A stretch of 64,000 nucleotides of DNA, from positions 2,269,501 to 2,333,500 of the forward strand of contig JADANN010000256.1 of the NCBI GenBank assembly GCA_018806985.1, written 5' to 3'. Shown here piece by piece: positions 34,374 through 46,615 of this stretch. Each line of letters starts with the position of its first letter. Position 1 is the first letter of the stretch. The translations under genes were made by a program, and so were the position numbers. The notes below the pieces were generated by a model. It worked only from the letters and a program-made list of their open reading frames with translations. It was not told the DNA's origin and searched no databases. The DNA comes from Angiostrongylus vasorum. Lineage: Eukaryota > Nematoda > Chromadorea > Rhabditida > Metastrongylidae.

Positions 34374-35180
34374 CAGTCGATGAGATCCGCAGCGAAATCA
34401 TCGATGCTACCAGTATATTCTTGAACCTTCTCGCATGTCCTTATCAGCTTCGTCTTCTTCTTTTCCTGAAACACTCAAAAGCGAATTGATCCGAGTATAG
34501 AAAACAATATAGCAGTGATGATGTCCTTGTAGACAATAAATGAATTGATTGGAGCAATAATGGGCACAGTAAGATCGATTAAACGAACCAATTTAACGTC
34601 ATTATAATCGCTCACAAAATATATCAACTCTGGTCTCGTCCAACATCGTATTGCTCGAGAGACTCTCTGCTGCAGCACCCTCTTTGCATTGCCAATGTTT
34701 CACAATGAATCTTGCTAACTCGAGGAACGTGGAAGGAATACAATTTTCGCTCGAGGTGCTCGTGAAGAAAATGTGCGATTTTTCGCTGGAAATCGGATGG
34801 ACTTCTTTGGCATGAGCGGAAATGGATAGTCTTATGAATAGGGCGAATCATGACCGTACTTTCATTTTGCCTAAGCAAGGCAATGATTTCAAATGTCTAC
34901 GCAGAAGTGCGCACAAAGTCGTAAGTTTTCTGTCATGGTCGCTATCGATGGGCTTGTTACTCGCGCTCGTTTCTTTCTGCTCTGGAAGTTTTGTTGAGCA
35001 GCAATCATGTAATGGGTGCTATCGTGTTGTTCAGACTTAACTCTGGACTTGTGCTTTCTTTCACTCCGTAGGAATCGACCAGCATTCGTGCCAGTCTGCT
35101 ACTGGTGGTTGCTATGAAGACGATATCAGTTCCAGGACAAAGCTTGATTATTTGTAGGTTAACGTTTTTTTTATTCGTCT
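34374..35180 (-). pseudogene. Unknown gene remnant in arm 2
   Basis: Mirror of 14500-15308, with the same C-terminal exon-like block (KVQEYTGSIDDF) and the same stops between blocks. The diverged paralogue at 60140-61440 has this orientation. Confidence 0.5.
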
Positions 35181-37415
35181 TAAACACCGCCTTCAATTAA
35201 ACGTCGGTGAAATGACCTATAATTTTCTACATGATTGAGCTGACAACTAAAGAAGGCGAATGCGTTAAAAGGTCATCTGAATAAAAGTTTCTTATAGCAA
35301 ACTCGTGTCAACTCATTCACTCAAAAAATTATTCATCACTTGCATAAAAAAACCTTTTTCTGCAAGATACCTTGAAGTTCATAACAACATCGAAGAAATC
35401 TGTCAAGTCGGTAAAAAATAAAAACAGAGCAGCGTTTTCAGCTGTCGTCATGTTCACTGACCAGCAGGAAGACCAATGACCCAGTGGTCAGATTTTCCCT
35501 GGCAAGAAAACCACTGACCCAATGGTTAGAGTTTTCCATAAGGACCCTAGAAGAATGATATAATTGAGCAAAACACAGTGGACTACTCTCGTAAGCAACA
35601 TGGACAAAGTTTATTAGTGCACGCTAGTCTAACTGAATGATCAGCGGCAAGGCAGGTGGTGCAGGTGATTCGTTTCAATCTTCCATGCAACGCAATTAAC
35701 CTTAGATGCTGGAGAACGCCTAGGCATGGCTATCTATAAAGTTGAAAAAAAAGTGCAACTTTCAAAGTAAGACACTTAATGTCAGCAACCTTGACTGGAA
35801 GCCAATATGCACTAGTCATTGAACTCGTTTCTTTTCACAACACCTGTGTTCAGAAGTGAATTCTCGTTCCGTCGCTAGATTTGTAGCTACATTAAAGGAA
35901 ATAATCTCTGTCAAATTTCTGAACGAATGCTTTCGTACAATTCTGTTGGCGCCCGTCGAATCCGAGATTTGGGCAACTGTGAAGGTTTAGCCCAAAGGAG
36001 TTAGTGAAACTCGATGGACGAGTTCCTTGCTCTCTGGAGAGCCAAAGAAGTCGGTCTAGATTGTTTCCATAAGCACTCACCTTGTTTGCATTGGATGCAG
36101 ACTAGTTGCTTGCAGATAAGTTTAGTCCGTAGGGAAGCAACTGCCTACGGTGATTTATTTTCAGCTCGCTTTTGAACAGCTAAACTTTCAAACCGTGCCC
36201 TCTTTGATTTCCCTGGAAGACCACGTTGAAGTTCCACGATGTGGTCAAATGCCATTTAAGACAACAACAATCATGTTTCTATTTCTCATATTTCGCGCCT
36301 TGTTACCATTGTTCACTCGATAAAATAATTCAAGAACTTTTTTTTAGATTTATATATTTCAGAAATTTTTATGGGATTTATAATAGATATGTCAAACTAA
36401 TTGGTATCTGTATGTGTTCACCTTTTCGCAGTTAAAATCAAAAGGGAAAGCTTAGAAGGCTTTTTAAAGTGATCTTAACTAGATGCTTGGTTTTAAAAAA
36501 TTCCAAATTGATTGTTCCTGGTTTGAATACGAGTCTGAACCGACTGCTATGTCGACGGCATTCGTTGACAAAGAATGGAGTCTTCCCGATAGAGGAATCT
36601 ATTCGGTTGTACGAAGGTCCTTGATAATAAGCGACTGTTGGTTGCAGAAAATCAGGTGAAGCGTTGTCACCTAGCCAAACTCATTCAATTTGCAGCGTTG
36701 GTTGTGCAGCCTATACATTGCGATGCGTTTAGAGCCTCACCTCATTATAAGCTTCCTTTTGAGCATCGTCTCCTGTCAAATATGTACGACTGTTCGCTTC
36801 AACCCAATGAACGCAAGTGAGACAAAAAAGTTCAACGCGCTTCCAATCTTCGCTTCGTTTAATAAATGTGCGAGAGAAAAAATCGTATTCCTTTTTCTCA
36901 TTGACAAAACACCTTGAAATGATTTTTGTGAATAGGAAGAAGAGTGAGAAATAAGGAAGTGGGAGTGGGACTAATAAGAACTGCAGAAAATATAGCCGAG
37001 TTATTTCGAATCGATGCGACTACGAACAACAAGATCGCGGTGAGCACCACCAGTGGATCAGAAACCCTCTTCAGACCGACTCTGAAGAACGCGAAGACGT
37101 CGAAACGTTAGACGAATGTATCACTTTATCCACCTCGTGTGTGCTTAATAATCCAAGAAGCTGTGACCGAATTCGTCTGGAGCGTCGCCTCAACAGCTGG
37201 AAAGTCGCCACTTCACCGAACTTCCCGAACATGCCCTGTCCGCTATCGCGAGCGCGTGCAATTCCTGTTTTTTTTTCCTAAAGCACGTGGATATTGAACA
37301 AACAAGTGAAAAACTTCGGATTTACTTGCCTCTATTCCAGGAAGGTATATTAGAAATTATTTCAAAATCAATATTATAGAAAATAATTACTATTGAAATA
37401 TTATAAAAATGTGAG

Positions 37416-37588
37416 AACGTCGATCCAGTGGATGCGTTGCGTACCGCAAGTTCCTCACTGTAGTGGCGTTCGGGTCGTCCGGCTTGGATTTCATGATCTA
37501 CCTGGCTATCTTCACCAAAATACGTAGTATGAGCGTTCATCCTGGTCATGTGCGATTGCCATTCGTGAAGAAGCGTGACGTGAAACTA
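37416..37588 (+). CDS. 7TM receptor-like TM5 exon (third copy)
   Basis: Third copy of the 173-bp exon, with intact frame and splice sites. Confidence 0.5.
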
Positions 37589-38369
37589 GTGAGTTCCTTG
37601 TCTCAAATTTTCTGTTAACTGCCAGTGCCCACATAAAGACTTTAGATATTTCTTTTTATCATTTCTTGCAGTTGTTGTCTAAGTCAAGTCTTCTCCACCA
37701 TTTCTTTATTTACTGAGCATCATTCCTCTCCTCCGCTACGTGTTTTCAACTCGCAAAAACTCCTGTAACTCGTATTATTAATAGAATCTCGTAGAAATAT
37801 CTTCTTCGTCGGGAAGTGAACAGAATGACATGCAGTTGCACCGTTCCCCACTATTTCCTGATGAATCTGCTTTTATAAACTGAGCTATGAAGAAGTTAGG
37901 CATTGTTAGATTGCCTTGCAAAGATGATAACTTAGTAATCCTTCCATCTGGAACTCCCACCAGTGACCTTTACTGGGATGATGAATATCTAGTATGTATC
38001 GCAGCCGCAGCTATAAACCACCCACCCCATTCACGATGACGGGAAAACCGTTGAAGCTGAACACAAAGGCGCAGATTCCTCCAAGGATTCGCTATAACTT
38101 CTTACCATGCAGTTTGTACCTTCCCAGAGGGGTTGTGCTCTGTGATTCATAAGATCTTAATTAATTCAATAAACCAAGGTGTTAAACCCATATTTTCAAC
38201 AGTTGGCCATGAATTCGTTGGCACATTAGCCATTCAAGATGAGATTGTCGTAGGAATGCTATCCAATGCGAAATCGTTTGAAGCAAGCGGAAAACTGTGT
38301 GCTTCCTCAAATTATTCTTTCACTAATTACAAGTAAGATGTGTTCAGATCGAAAATTAAACGGTTTCAG

Positions 38370-38642
38370 GTGGCAAATTTCCTGCTCACTTGCATTGCGC
38401 AATTCATTGGCAGCACGTGCTACTACTTTCTGCCGAAGTTGCTGAAAGGCGCTACGATTTCGTTCCACCTGACGACTTTCTTGTCATCGCTGAACACTAT
38501 GACGTATCCTTGTCTGATGATCGCTTTTCAGGATAACGTGCGTCTTATGATCAGAACGCTCTTTTCCAGTACGCAAGTGTGCAAGTTTCGCAGTGTTTCC
38601 TGTAATTTCCCACCCCTATCACTGTCCCCCCTTCAAGCTTAG
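38370..38642 (+). CDS. 7TM receptor-like TM6-TM7 exon (third copy)
   Basis: The frame is intact as in arm 1, from GTTTCAG|GTG to a stop at 38642. The peptide (TMTYPCLMIAFQDNVR) is the same as in arm 1. Confidence 0.55.
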   Translation: MANFLLTCIAQFIGSTCYYFLPKLLKGATISFHLTTFLSSLNTMTYPCLMIAFQDNVRLMIRTLFSSTQVCKFRSVSCNFPPLSLSPLQA

Positions 38643-39513
38643 AATCCTAAAGTGCTTAGGGAAAAAAATCTTAATAATTCAAATCGCGTTAAATGATTTG
38701 ATAATCGTTTAAAAATGTATCCTTCCATTATCTGGTGTATACTTAATCTCTCAAAAACAGCAAAGCAAAGCAATAAATCAAATAGTAAACGGGCTTCAAT
38801 AAATATTATATGTGTCCTTTTTTCAACAGGGAAACATTTTCTCAAGTAAATATGTGCATAACTACACTATTGAAAATTATGACGACCATGTAAGTACATT
38901 CCTGACGATGAAAATGTTAGAAAGGCTGCATTCGATAAGAAATCCGGGGATGGTGGAGGAAAAAAGGGCAGGAATGATATAAATGCTGTAGCCATGTAAC
39001 AATGTGGGACAGAACTGAAGAACAGCAATAGAAGCGCAGAGAGGAAAGAAGTGGTCACAAATTAATATCACAGTGGACTACGGTGAAGTTGTTGTTGAAT
39101 GTATGGACACACAGTTAACCAAACAAACGAGGGAATATGAATGAATACGTTCACGTTATCTCAGAGACCTGGACGATCGTGGCAGTAATGGCATTCTTGG
39201 CAGACGTACCATATAATCTGTGTGACGCTATGGTAAATTTTAGAAGTGGATTGAAAGAGACCGGCATTTCGATCTTCGCCGTAAATTTGCATGGCGCTTG
39301 TCCCTTTCCGAAATTTTTGTGGCTCGGACCAAGTCTATGTTATCTAAATTGCACATGGAATGCTTTGACACTGTGCTTGGGAATTTCAAGCGAATCGTTA
39401 GAGATCTAAATAGTTAATGATAACTTGTTACCGGATGTGATGTGACCGTCTGTGTAGTGAACAAAGTGTTCGGCGCGTTCGCTGTCTTTTGGGGGGAACC
39501 AGGTGGATTTGTT

Positions 39514-40270
39514 GTTCGGAAGACATGCACTTTAGTTGTACAATGATGGCAACGATCTTTCATAAAGCTGTTTGTCAGCGCGGATATTTATTTCTCTGTT
39601 GACTTAACAAGCGTAGCGACGGTTTGATAGAATGGGTTCATTCAGAAGCTCACAACTCAACAGCCGAGAAAGTTTGGATCGCCTCAAGAAAGACTAAATG
39701 TAATCTAAAATAACAACGCAAAATATCGGAATACGTATCGTGGTCATCCGTATCATGGATATACAACTGTGTAGAAACTCCGCGAAAAGTTTTCTTCGTC
39801 ATTTTTTATTGAAAATTCTCCTACCCTACTGTCTGGAATCCAGTCTCTGCGTCACTAGCCTCTTCATCAACTTTTCGATCGTGTTTCACTTATAATAGCT
39901 TTACTATCTTAATGGAGGATGTTAAATTAGGAAGATATCGTTCATCCTTGGATATGCTTCTGTCGAAAAAACTTGGAAGTCATCAAAACGTGGGCCAAGA
40001 AAGCGTTAAGCAATATCAGCATCGAATTAACTTGAAAAAGATCGGACGATTCTAGAGTTTCGTAATAAAGATGAGAGCTTCTGAAAGTGCGGGAATAGGC
40101 TGGAGACGATCTGTTGCATTAGACTTCGAGTACTTCGGTCAGATCCCACGTTTACCAGGCAGCAGAGGAGTTAGATGTAAGTGGGAATATTTTTTAGAGA
40201 ACACTGGAATTTCAAAATCAAAAAACAATATGCAAAATTTGTACCGCATTAAGTGGATTAACATCAGATA
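39514..40270. other. Diverged continuation of the repeat, then no recognised feature
   Basis: 39514-39635 aligns only loosely with 29895-30003. From 39640 to 40270 the sequence is single copy in this window, and no gene, splice pair or known repeat was recognised. A 66-codon frame at 40071 is unsupported. Confidence 0.5.
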
Positions 40271-40821
40271 GCCACGGATTTCCCTCATACGAGGGATCTC
40301 AAGCCGGTTACGAGGCGCGTCCCAAGGTGCAGACAGGGGGTTAATCGCAGACCAAAAGTGACCTTATGTTTCCCTGAGACGCAGATGGATCCAAGAGAGG
40401 AACTCCCTGTTTCTACTGCGCCTATTTGGCACATACCTTCTGTATTTGCTAGGCGCATTCATGCATGCGTGTGTGGGTGCGTTCTTGCTTATGCAGAGTT
40501 GTATTCCACGAGTGAATTCGGCCAAAAAGCCTGCAATCAAATGACTGCTAACTATATGTGAGGCGACCAAGAGTCGCCTCCAATAAATACGTCCACTCTG
40601 TGAGAGCCTGGCAAGCTTCCCGTGAGTACACTTAGCCCCCCACGTTCAGAACCCAGCAAGCTATACGTGGGTACCAAAAAAGCTAAACGCAGTAAAAGAA
40701 ACGAGCCTCATTCTCCTAACGCCGAAAGAGCCCCAATTCGGCAGCTTTAGGTAGGACGAGTACAGAGAGGCTGCTAAAATCTCAGGGCCAATGAAAGCTG
40801 CCTGGATCACGGAGAACTAAG

Positions 40822-41530
40822 GTGACGATCTGTACCTACAATGCACGTACACTTGCACCCGATTCCTTGATAGAGGAGTTGCTCATGCAAGCAAGAAGGA
40901 TAAGGTTCGTCTATGACACCGGAGAAGAACTGTTCCTCGGAAGATGCGACAGTAGAGGAGTCGGCGGCGTCGGCATTCTCGTCAACACGAGTTTTTCCAT
41001 GAACATCGATTCAATCGAACAGCTCAACCTGCATCGGACGTTTGCAATCAAAAAAAAATTGGATCAATACCGACTTTGACAATCTTCGTCGTTCATGCGC
41101 CTACATCAAATTATGACGAAGAAGAAGTCGAAGCTTTCTATATGGACTTGGAGAAGTTCTACAGAGAAGATCATATATTCTTCAAGGTTATCATTGGAGA
41201 TTTTAACGCCAAAATTGGACAAGAAAAACGTTTGAAGATCGTCACATCGGGTCCCAGGGATTAGAATGGAACGAACACGGTGAGCGGCTGTCTGAGTTTA
41301 TCATGGCGACCAAGACAATCCATGGTAACTCGCAATTGCAGAAGCCCCACTCTCAACGCTGCACGTGGGAATCTCCCAGTGGAGAGTACTACAACGAAAT
41401 AGACCACATCATAGTAAATAAGTTTTGTCTAACCGATGTCGCTGTTGTCCCAAAATTCTACACGGGATCAGACCATTGTCTCCTTCGTGCAAAATTCTAT
41501 TACTCGCGGAAAGGAGGAAAAAGCCGCTAA
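40822..41530 (+). pseudogene. RTE copy B endonuclease, broken
   Basis: Frame pieces: 40822-41079 ([30 protein letters not shown]), 41076-41264 ([15 protein letters not shown] and [13 protein letters not shown], with the GDFN motif) and 41303-41530 ([14 protein letters not shown] and YTGSDHCLLRAK). Compared with copy A the block containing [15 protein letters not shown] is deleted. At least two frameshifts separate the pieces. Confidence 0.85.
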
Positions 41531-42251
41531 ATTCAAAAACCGAAGTCCCAGAACCACCATAAACTCGGACTTATTCAAATCATTAGTCGGGTGTTGGAAA
41601 GGTGCCGTTGTCGATTACATCGACGAAGAATACGATCGGGTCATTCAACATCTTCACGTTAGCGCTATGAAAGCTGTGAGTTCGAAAGTCACCAAGAGAC
41701 GTCTGTCTCCAGAAACACTCGAGCTGATACGACAGCGTGGAATCGCACGAGGTGCAGACAACCGCCAACTAACGTCTGAACTTAACTTGCAAAACAATGC
41801 AGACAGGTGACAAAAAGATCTTAAAGAGAGAAGAGCAGCAGTAATTGTCGAAGCTGCAAAGGCTGGCAAAAGCATTCGCAAAGCCCATCGAAGCTTCGCC
41901 AATTACAAGACCAAAATGATTGCACTCCGACTCCCAAACGGAACAGTTACAGCGTTCAGAAAGGCAATACAGAAAATCATTCACGAATACTGCTAGGATC
42001 TCTTCGATAGCCACGTCCATCTCTCGTCATATGAAATAAGGGAGGATGGATATGTTGCACCACCGGTTCTCCCTTCCGAAATCCGACATACCATTTCGTC
42101 GCTGAAAAATCGAACAGCACCATGCTTGGACAGGATAAGACCAGAACACCTGGAGAACATTCTGTCAATCGTCGTAAACACACTGGCTGGGCTCTTCACA
42201 CGTTACCTGTCTGAATGCAAGGTCCATACTTAGTGGAAGACCAGCAAGACC

Positions 42252-43061
42252 GTGTTATTGTTCAAGAAGGGTGACCTACAGGATATCGGCAACTATCGCC
42301 CAATCTGCCTGCTGTCTGTCGTCTACAAACTTTTCACTGGAGTCATCCTAAACAGGATTGACACAACGCTGGACGAAGGACAGCCATGTGAGCAAGCTGG
42401 GTTTCGAAAAGGATTTAGTACGATGGACCGCTTCAATACGATAAGAAGACTTATTAGAGTACCACCAGAATACAAAAGGCTGCTCTGTCTCACTTCCAGT
42501 GATTTAAAGAAGGCCTTTGACTCAATTGAGATAGAAGCAGTCATAAAAGCCCTTGATAATCAAGGAATCGCTACCCAGTACATAAAGATTCTTCGCGAGC
42601 TGTACAAAAAAATCTCACAACGAAGATATCACTATTCTACAACGATATTAACATTGACGTCAAAAAGAAAAGTTAGGCAAGGCGATACCATCTCGCCAAA
42701 ATTATTTACCGCCACTCTCCAGAACGTCGTGCGACCATTGGAATGGGATAACGTGGGAGTGAAAATCGGTGGTCGGCAGTTACACCGTTTTCTTTTTGCT
42801 GATGACATTGTTCTTATAACAGCAAACGTTAGCCAAGCAGGACGAATGTTGGCCGACTTTGATAAAGCCTGTGGAAAGATTGATCTTCATTTAAATCTCA
42901 CAAAAACGATGTTCATGAGGAACGGATTGGTTTCGTATGCCCCATTCATGCTCAACGGAACGAATATCTCCGAATGCTTCAGTTATATCTATCTAGGACG
43001 GGAAATCAATATGATGAACGACCTAGCTCCAGAGCTGAGCAGAAGGAAACGAGCGGCTTGA
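42252..43061 (+). pseudogene. RTE copy B reverse transcriptase core, open for 269 codons
   Basis: RT motifs in order: DIGNYRPICLLSVVYKLF, EQAGFRKGFSTMD, LTSSDLKKAFDSIEIEAV (palm motif A with catalytic Asp), VRQGDTISPKLFTATL (motif B), FLFADDIVLITANVSQAG (motif C, FADD), IDLHLNLTKTMFMRNG and YIYLGREINMMNDLAPELSR. All catalytic Asp residues are present. The stop at 43061 follows RKRAA where the family continues with the GxFKGIEDEVKR segment (present after the stop). Upstream stops at about 41995 and 42232 separate it from the endonuclease. Confidence 0.85.
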
Positions 43062-43909
43062 GGAGTTTTCAAGGGCATCGAGGATGAAGTGAAGAGGATG
43101 AAGAACACTTGACTCCATCCCCCCCCGCTTTTTCGTCTCAATAGTACTTTCTGTGTTAACGCACGCATCAAAACCAGGTCGCTGCGTAAGCGCGATGAAA
43201 GATCACATAGCGTTTTTTGAACATGTAGTCGAAAAGATGATGGTAGGAGTATCCCGTTCCACAAAAAATAAGGGAAGGGATCCGAAGCTCCGATCTGCGT
43301 CGACGATCAAAAATCAAAGATGCCGTTCTGTACGCCGAACAGTTGAAGACAAGGCGGGCCGGACACGTAATGCGTATAAATGACAATCGATGAACAAGAG
43401 CCGTTAGTAACTGGGTTCCCTCGGGATATTAAACGCACTGCAGGAAGACCACCGGTCATCAGAGTTCTTCACGAAAAGCCTAGAAGAAAGATATGATGCT
43501 CGATGAATCTCTAGAGCGAGCAGAACCCACTGGGCTACTCTTGCACGTGACAGGGGAAAAATGGAATATTTACTGGCGTCCGCCCGAGTCACCCCACGAT
43601 CAACGGGACTACAGGTGATACAGGTGACAGGTGAACAGCAGACAGACAATCACTGTGAGTTACAATGACTCACTGATTTTTTCGTCTTTTTGCAAGTGTT
43701 ATTGAAGCGTTTCGCCCAGTAAATTGCATACCAGTATGCCATTGCAGGCTCTGAAGAAGGCGATTCTGCAGAAACGTCGGCTACGATTGTGTTGTACGTG
43801 TGTTATTATATGGAAGTAAACGTATGCTGTTTAACAACCTTGCGATTGCTGGGAGGGAAAACGACGATTTTATAAACTACAAGATGTACCAACAAAATAC
43901 CTTCGATTT

Positions 43910-45540
43910 GTGAAAGAACCACTGTCACTAAGACAAAAGATTGTCTTTGCTATACAGCAAATCAACTTTCTCCGCCGCTGTTTTCAACATCGAGTCGTGC
44001 CAAAGTTCATAAGACGAAAGCGACTTCACGAGATATGCGATCAACCAGAGGACAGCCAACAAGTACAAGGCATCGAAATGGAAGTACTTTGAGCTGCACT
44101 ACGAAGAAAGAGGAACGAGATATTCGCCAGAATGAAAAAGTGTGCGACGAAGGAACAATTTTGTGCTAATATTAGGTCTGATGTAAAAATAACCTTGCGA
44201 CGAAAATTCGAAAATCTTTGGAGTAGTTCACATGTCTCAGCTTCAAGAAACAACCGCAAACAAATTCTTTACGCTTTTGATAATAATGAAAATAAGGTTG
44301 ATAATGCACTAAATATATCTAGGGTTACCGTACTTGGAGGCATGACCTTACCTGAGAACTCGCGTTCGCTACTAGAATTGGGTCCAAGTTTTTCACCGTC
44401 ACATCCCGTTTCTGAAGCAACTGGGCGTAGGATCACGAAATGGCGTTATTACCACCATCTCCTTTCTCCAGAGCGTTCTTCAGACAGCAGGACCCCAATG
44501 TCGAAATTGATACAAAGTTCCGCATGTTTTTCGCACGATGTTCTCAAAACCCTTTCCCCACTATCGCGATAGAATATCGCGATAGAAAGTATGTCTCTAA
44601 CCTCACAGCTGCGCAAAAAATGTGGCGTGCGAGAAATGAGAGAATTAATAAATTCGAAAACCATTAGACCATCTGTTAGTGATAAAGGGAGAGAGTTCGT
44701 AGTTAATTCTTGCAGTCAGACTTTGGGATAACGTAGGTAAATCTTTGTGATGTTACCCTTTACCGTCCATCGTCTTAAAAAGGAATACAAAAGACAATAC
44801 CAAAAACTTAACAATGAATGGGTCACAGCAGCAAAGGCGACGGGCTTGAAACCTTCCGTTATTTCGTATTATAAAGTAGATCGACCAACATGTTTCGTCT
44901 TATACTTACTTATTAAAACAGATAAGTTAGTATCAGCTGATGATCTCGGGTCTACCAAGCCACTATCCTACAAGGTTAGACTTATTATTAGCTGTATAGA
45001 CGGGCCAACGGATAGAATAACATGGTTTCCAGGCCGAATAACTATGCAACTGCTTACTCATATTCCAGCTCACCTCACGAAGACCCAAATGTTCCTAGAA
45101 TGTCTACGTAACGCGTCTCCTAACAACGCGTACGTGATGGAGTCATTCGACGTTTCCGCGCCTTACACCAACGTAACGAACAACGCAATGCATGCCATCC
45201 ACAAACTTCTTGTTGAACACGAATGAGGAATACATATGCACCGCTTCTCTATTCAGCAGCTTATGGCTCTCCTAAAAGAGTGCCTCAGCTGCTCCATTTT
45301 CAGATGGTCTGGGAATTATTACGCACAAATTAGAGAGCTGGCAATGGGACAACGGTTGGCACCAACTCTCGCCATTGCGTTCACGTCTAAAATAGAAGCC
45401 CCGGTTATCGACACTACTCTACTGCAAATATATAGATGATTGCTTTGTCATCTTCTCTACTCAGGAGGAGGCGGACAAATGCTTCGAATTATTGAACGAG
45501 CTTCTGAGTACGTTAGGTTCACCAGGGAGAAACCGAGGAA
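43910..45540 (+). pseudogene. P2 N-terminal region and reverse transcriptase, broken
   Basis: N-terminal pieces include EPLSLRQKIVFAIQQINFLR and VTVLGGMTLPENSRSLLELG. The RT has VRLIISCIDGPTDRITWFPG, YVMESFDVSAPYTNVTNN (palm motif A; the second half of the usual ALYTNV is changed to APYTNV), LAMGQRLAPTLAIAFTSK (motif B) and, in another frame near 45430, YIDDCFVIFSTQEE (motif C). The RT order and YIDD are typical of PLEs. The segment 44760-45230 is almost identical to 52313-52771. Confidence 0.85.
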
Positions 45541-46075
45541 AAACTGGCTTCCGTTTTTGAACGTTTAAGTAAACCTATCAAGTAGCGGTTACATGACAAA
45601 GTGGTGCCGAAAGCCAAGTAACAAGAACATCCTCGTTTATTTCCTCTCCTCCTATCCTTCACACACAAAGAGGGCGATTGTGAGAAACATGTTTCGAACA
45701 GCCACCTTGTGTGCACGAAAAAGGGAACTAAAGAGGAATCGCGCAACTTGGCTCGGCATATAGACATCTCCAATGGCTATTAAATAGTAATCCGACGAGA
45801 TAAGCTTAGAAGGAGAGCGATGCCCATAAACCAAACATTTGACCATAAGAAAATTCCGTTTATGCTGCCCTTTATTAGCGATGAAGCATCGTAGCTACAA
45901 AACGATGCTTAAGAAGGGCAGGGTCTAGAGGAATCGATAGCGATAGCTGAAACACCACCGGCTACTCTACGTCGTCAGTTAGGGTCGTAACTGCCTGTAC
46001 GATCGTCTGTGAGACAACAAAATGTGTAATTTGCCATTACGGCAGGGACGGCTATTGCATGAATTCAGGTACGAT

Positions 46076-46330
46076 ATACTTGATCTCTTGTAATAATTGC
46101 GGAGATGAATATAATGGTGAAGCAGGCAGACCTTTGTGCATCCGCATAAAAGAACACCTAGATGGCAAACGAAAAGCATGACAAAGTACCCTACTAGGAA
46201 CGCACAGGGTGCGAAAGCACAGCGGAGACGATTCCGATATGAAAGTATCCTGGCGACGGATGCCAAAACACGAGCGGGCAAGCTTCTTGAGGCTTTTTTG
46301 GATAAATGCCCAAAACCCTACAATGAATAG
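46076..46330 (+). pseudogene. P2 GIY-YIG endonuclease, broken
   Basis: TIYLISCNNCGDEYNGEAGR replaces YIGETGR of P1 (the Ile of YIG is Asn and the Thr is Ala), followed by LCIRIKEHLDGKRKA and a stop. The tail is in another frame (ARAGKLLEAFL-like). The altered core suggests it is inactive. Confidence 0.8.
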
Positions 46331-46578
46331 CAGGGAGGAATGCCCAGAGGTCACACGTGACCTGGCCCCGTGTGTTCGCATCAATTTCTGGTGTGGGGTG
46401 GTGCAGTCATCAACCATATGTGACTATAATTAGCTGTTCTAATCTTCCTCATTGGAAGTCACGAAAAAAAAGCGGCGAGTTTTTCGAGCTGTTGATAGTT
46501 GCCAGAGAGTTTTTCGTTTTTTTTGTGAGTATCATTGAAGCGTTTGGCCTAATAAATTGTATATCAGTATACCCTCCC

Positions 46579-46615
46579 AGGTTGTGAAGAAGGCGATACT
46601 GCCGAAACGTCAGCT
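46579..46615 (+). ncRNA. Hammerhead-ribozyme-like core in P2 terminal repeat
   Basis: GTGAAGAAGGCGATACTGCC followed by GAAACGTCAGC. The invariant C of CUGANGA is G here. Helix II GGC/GCC and the GAAAC-GUC part are intact. It is probably a damaged copy. Confidence 0.35.

Larger units (their letters stand above)
26584..36624. repeat. Arm 2 of the 10-kb inverted duplication
   Basis: Reverse complement of 13057-23098. It starts at AAATGACATTTTCG and ends at GGTCCTTGA, where the sequence jumps directly into a second copy of 27005 onward. Relative to arm 1 and the third copy it has extra bases in homopolymers, for example near 28222 (GGGGG), 28772 (TTT), 28911 (TTTTT) and 29694 (TTTTT). Confidence 0.95.
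36623..39513 (+). repeat. Third, partial copy joined to the end of arm 2
   Basis: Direct repeat of 27005-29894 at a constant offset of 9618 bp. It contains the hammerhead-like repeat (core 37079-37115), the TM5 exon (37416-37588), the TM6-TM7 exon (38370-38642), the NIFSSK segment (38830-38889) and the 39137 frame. It ends at GGTGGATTTGTT, after which only diverged homology to arm 2 continues until about 39635 (AAGCGTAGCGACGGTTTGAT). Confidence 0.95.
40271..43640 (+). mobile_element. RTE-type LINE, copy B, nearly full length but broken
   Basis: It begins with the same 5' leader as copy A (CCACGGATTTCCCTC). Endonuclease, RT and C-terminal pieces follow, and the 3' end has CAGGTGATACAGGTGACAGG. 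The C-terminal part, broken by shifts, includes EKMMVGVSRSTKNKGRD and, near 43559, TGGAATATTTACTGGCGTCCG before the tail. A deletion of about 30 codons in the endonuclease (ARRIR joined to [10 protein letters not shown]) and many stops show it cannot move by itself. Confidence 0.9.
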
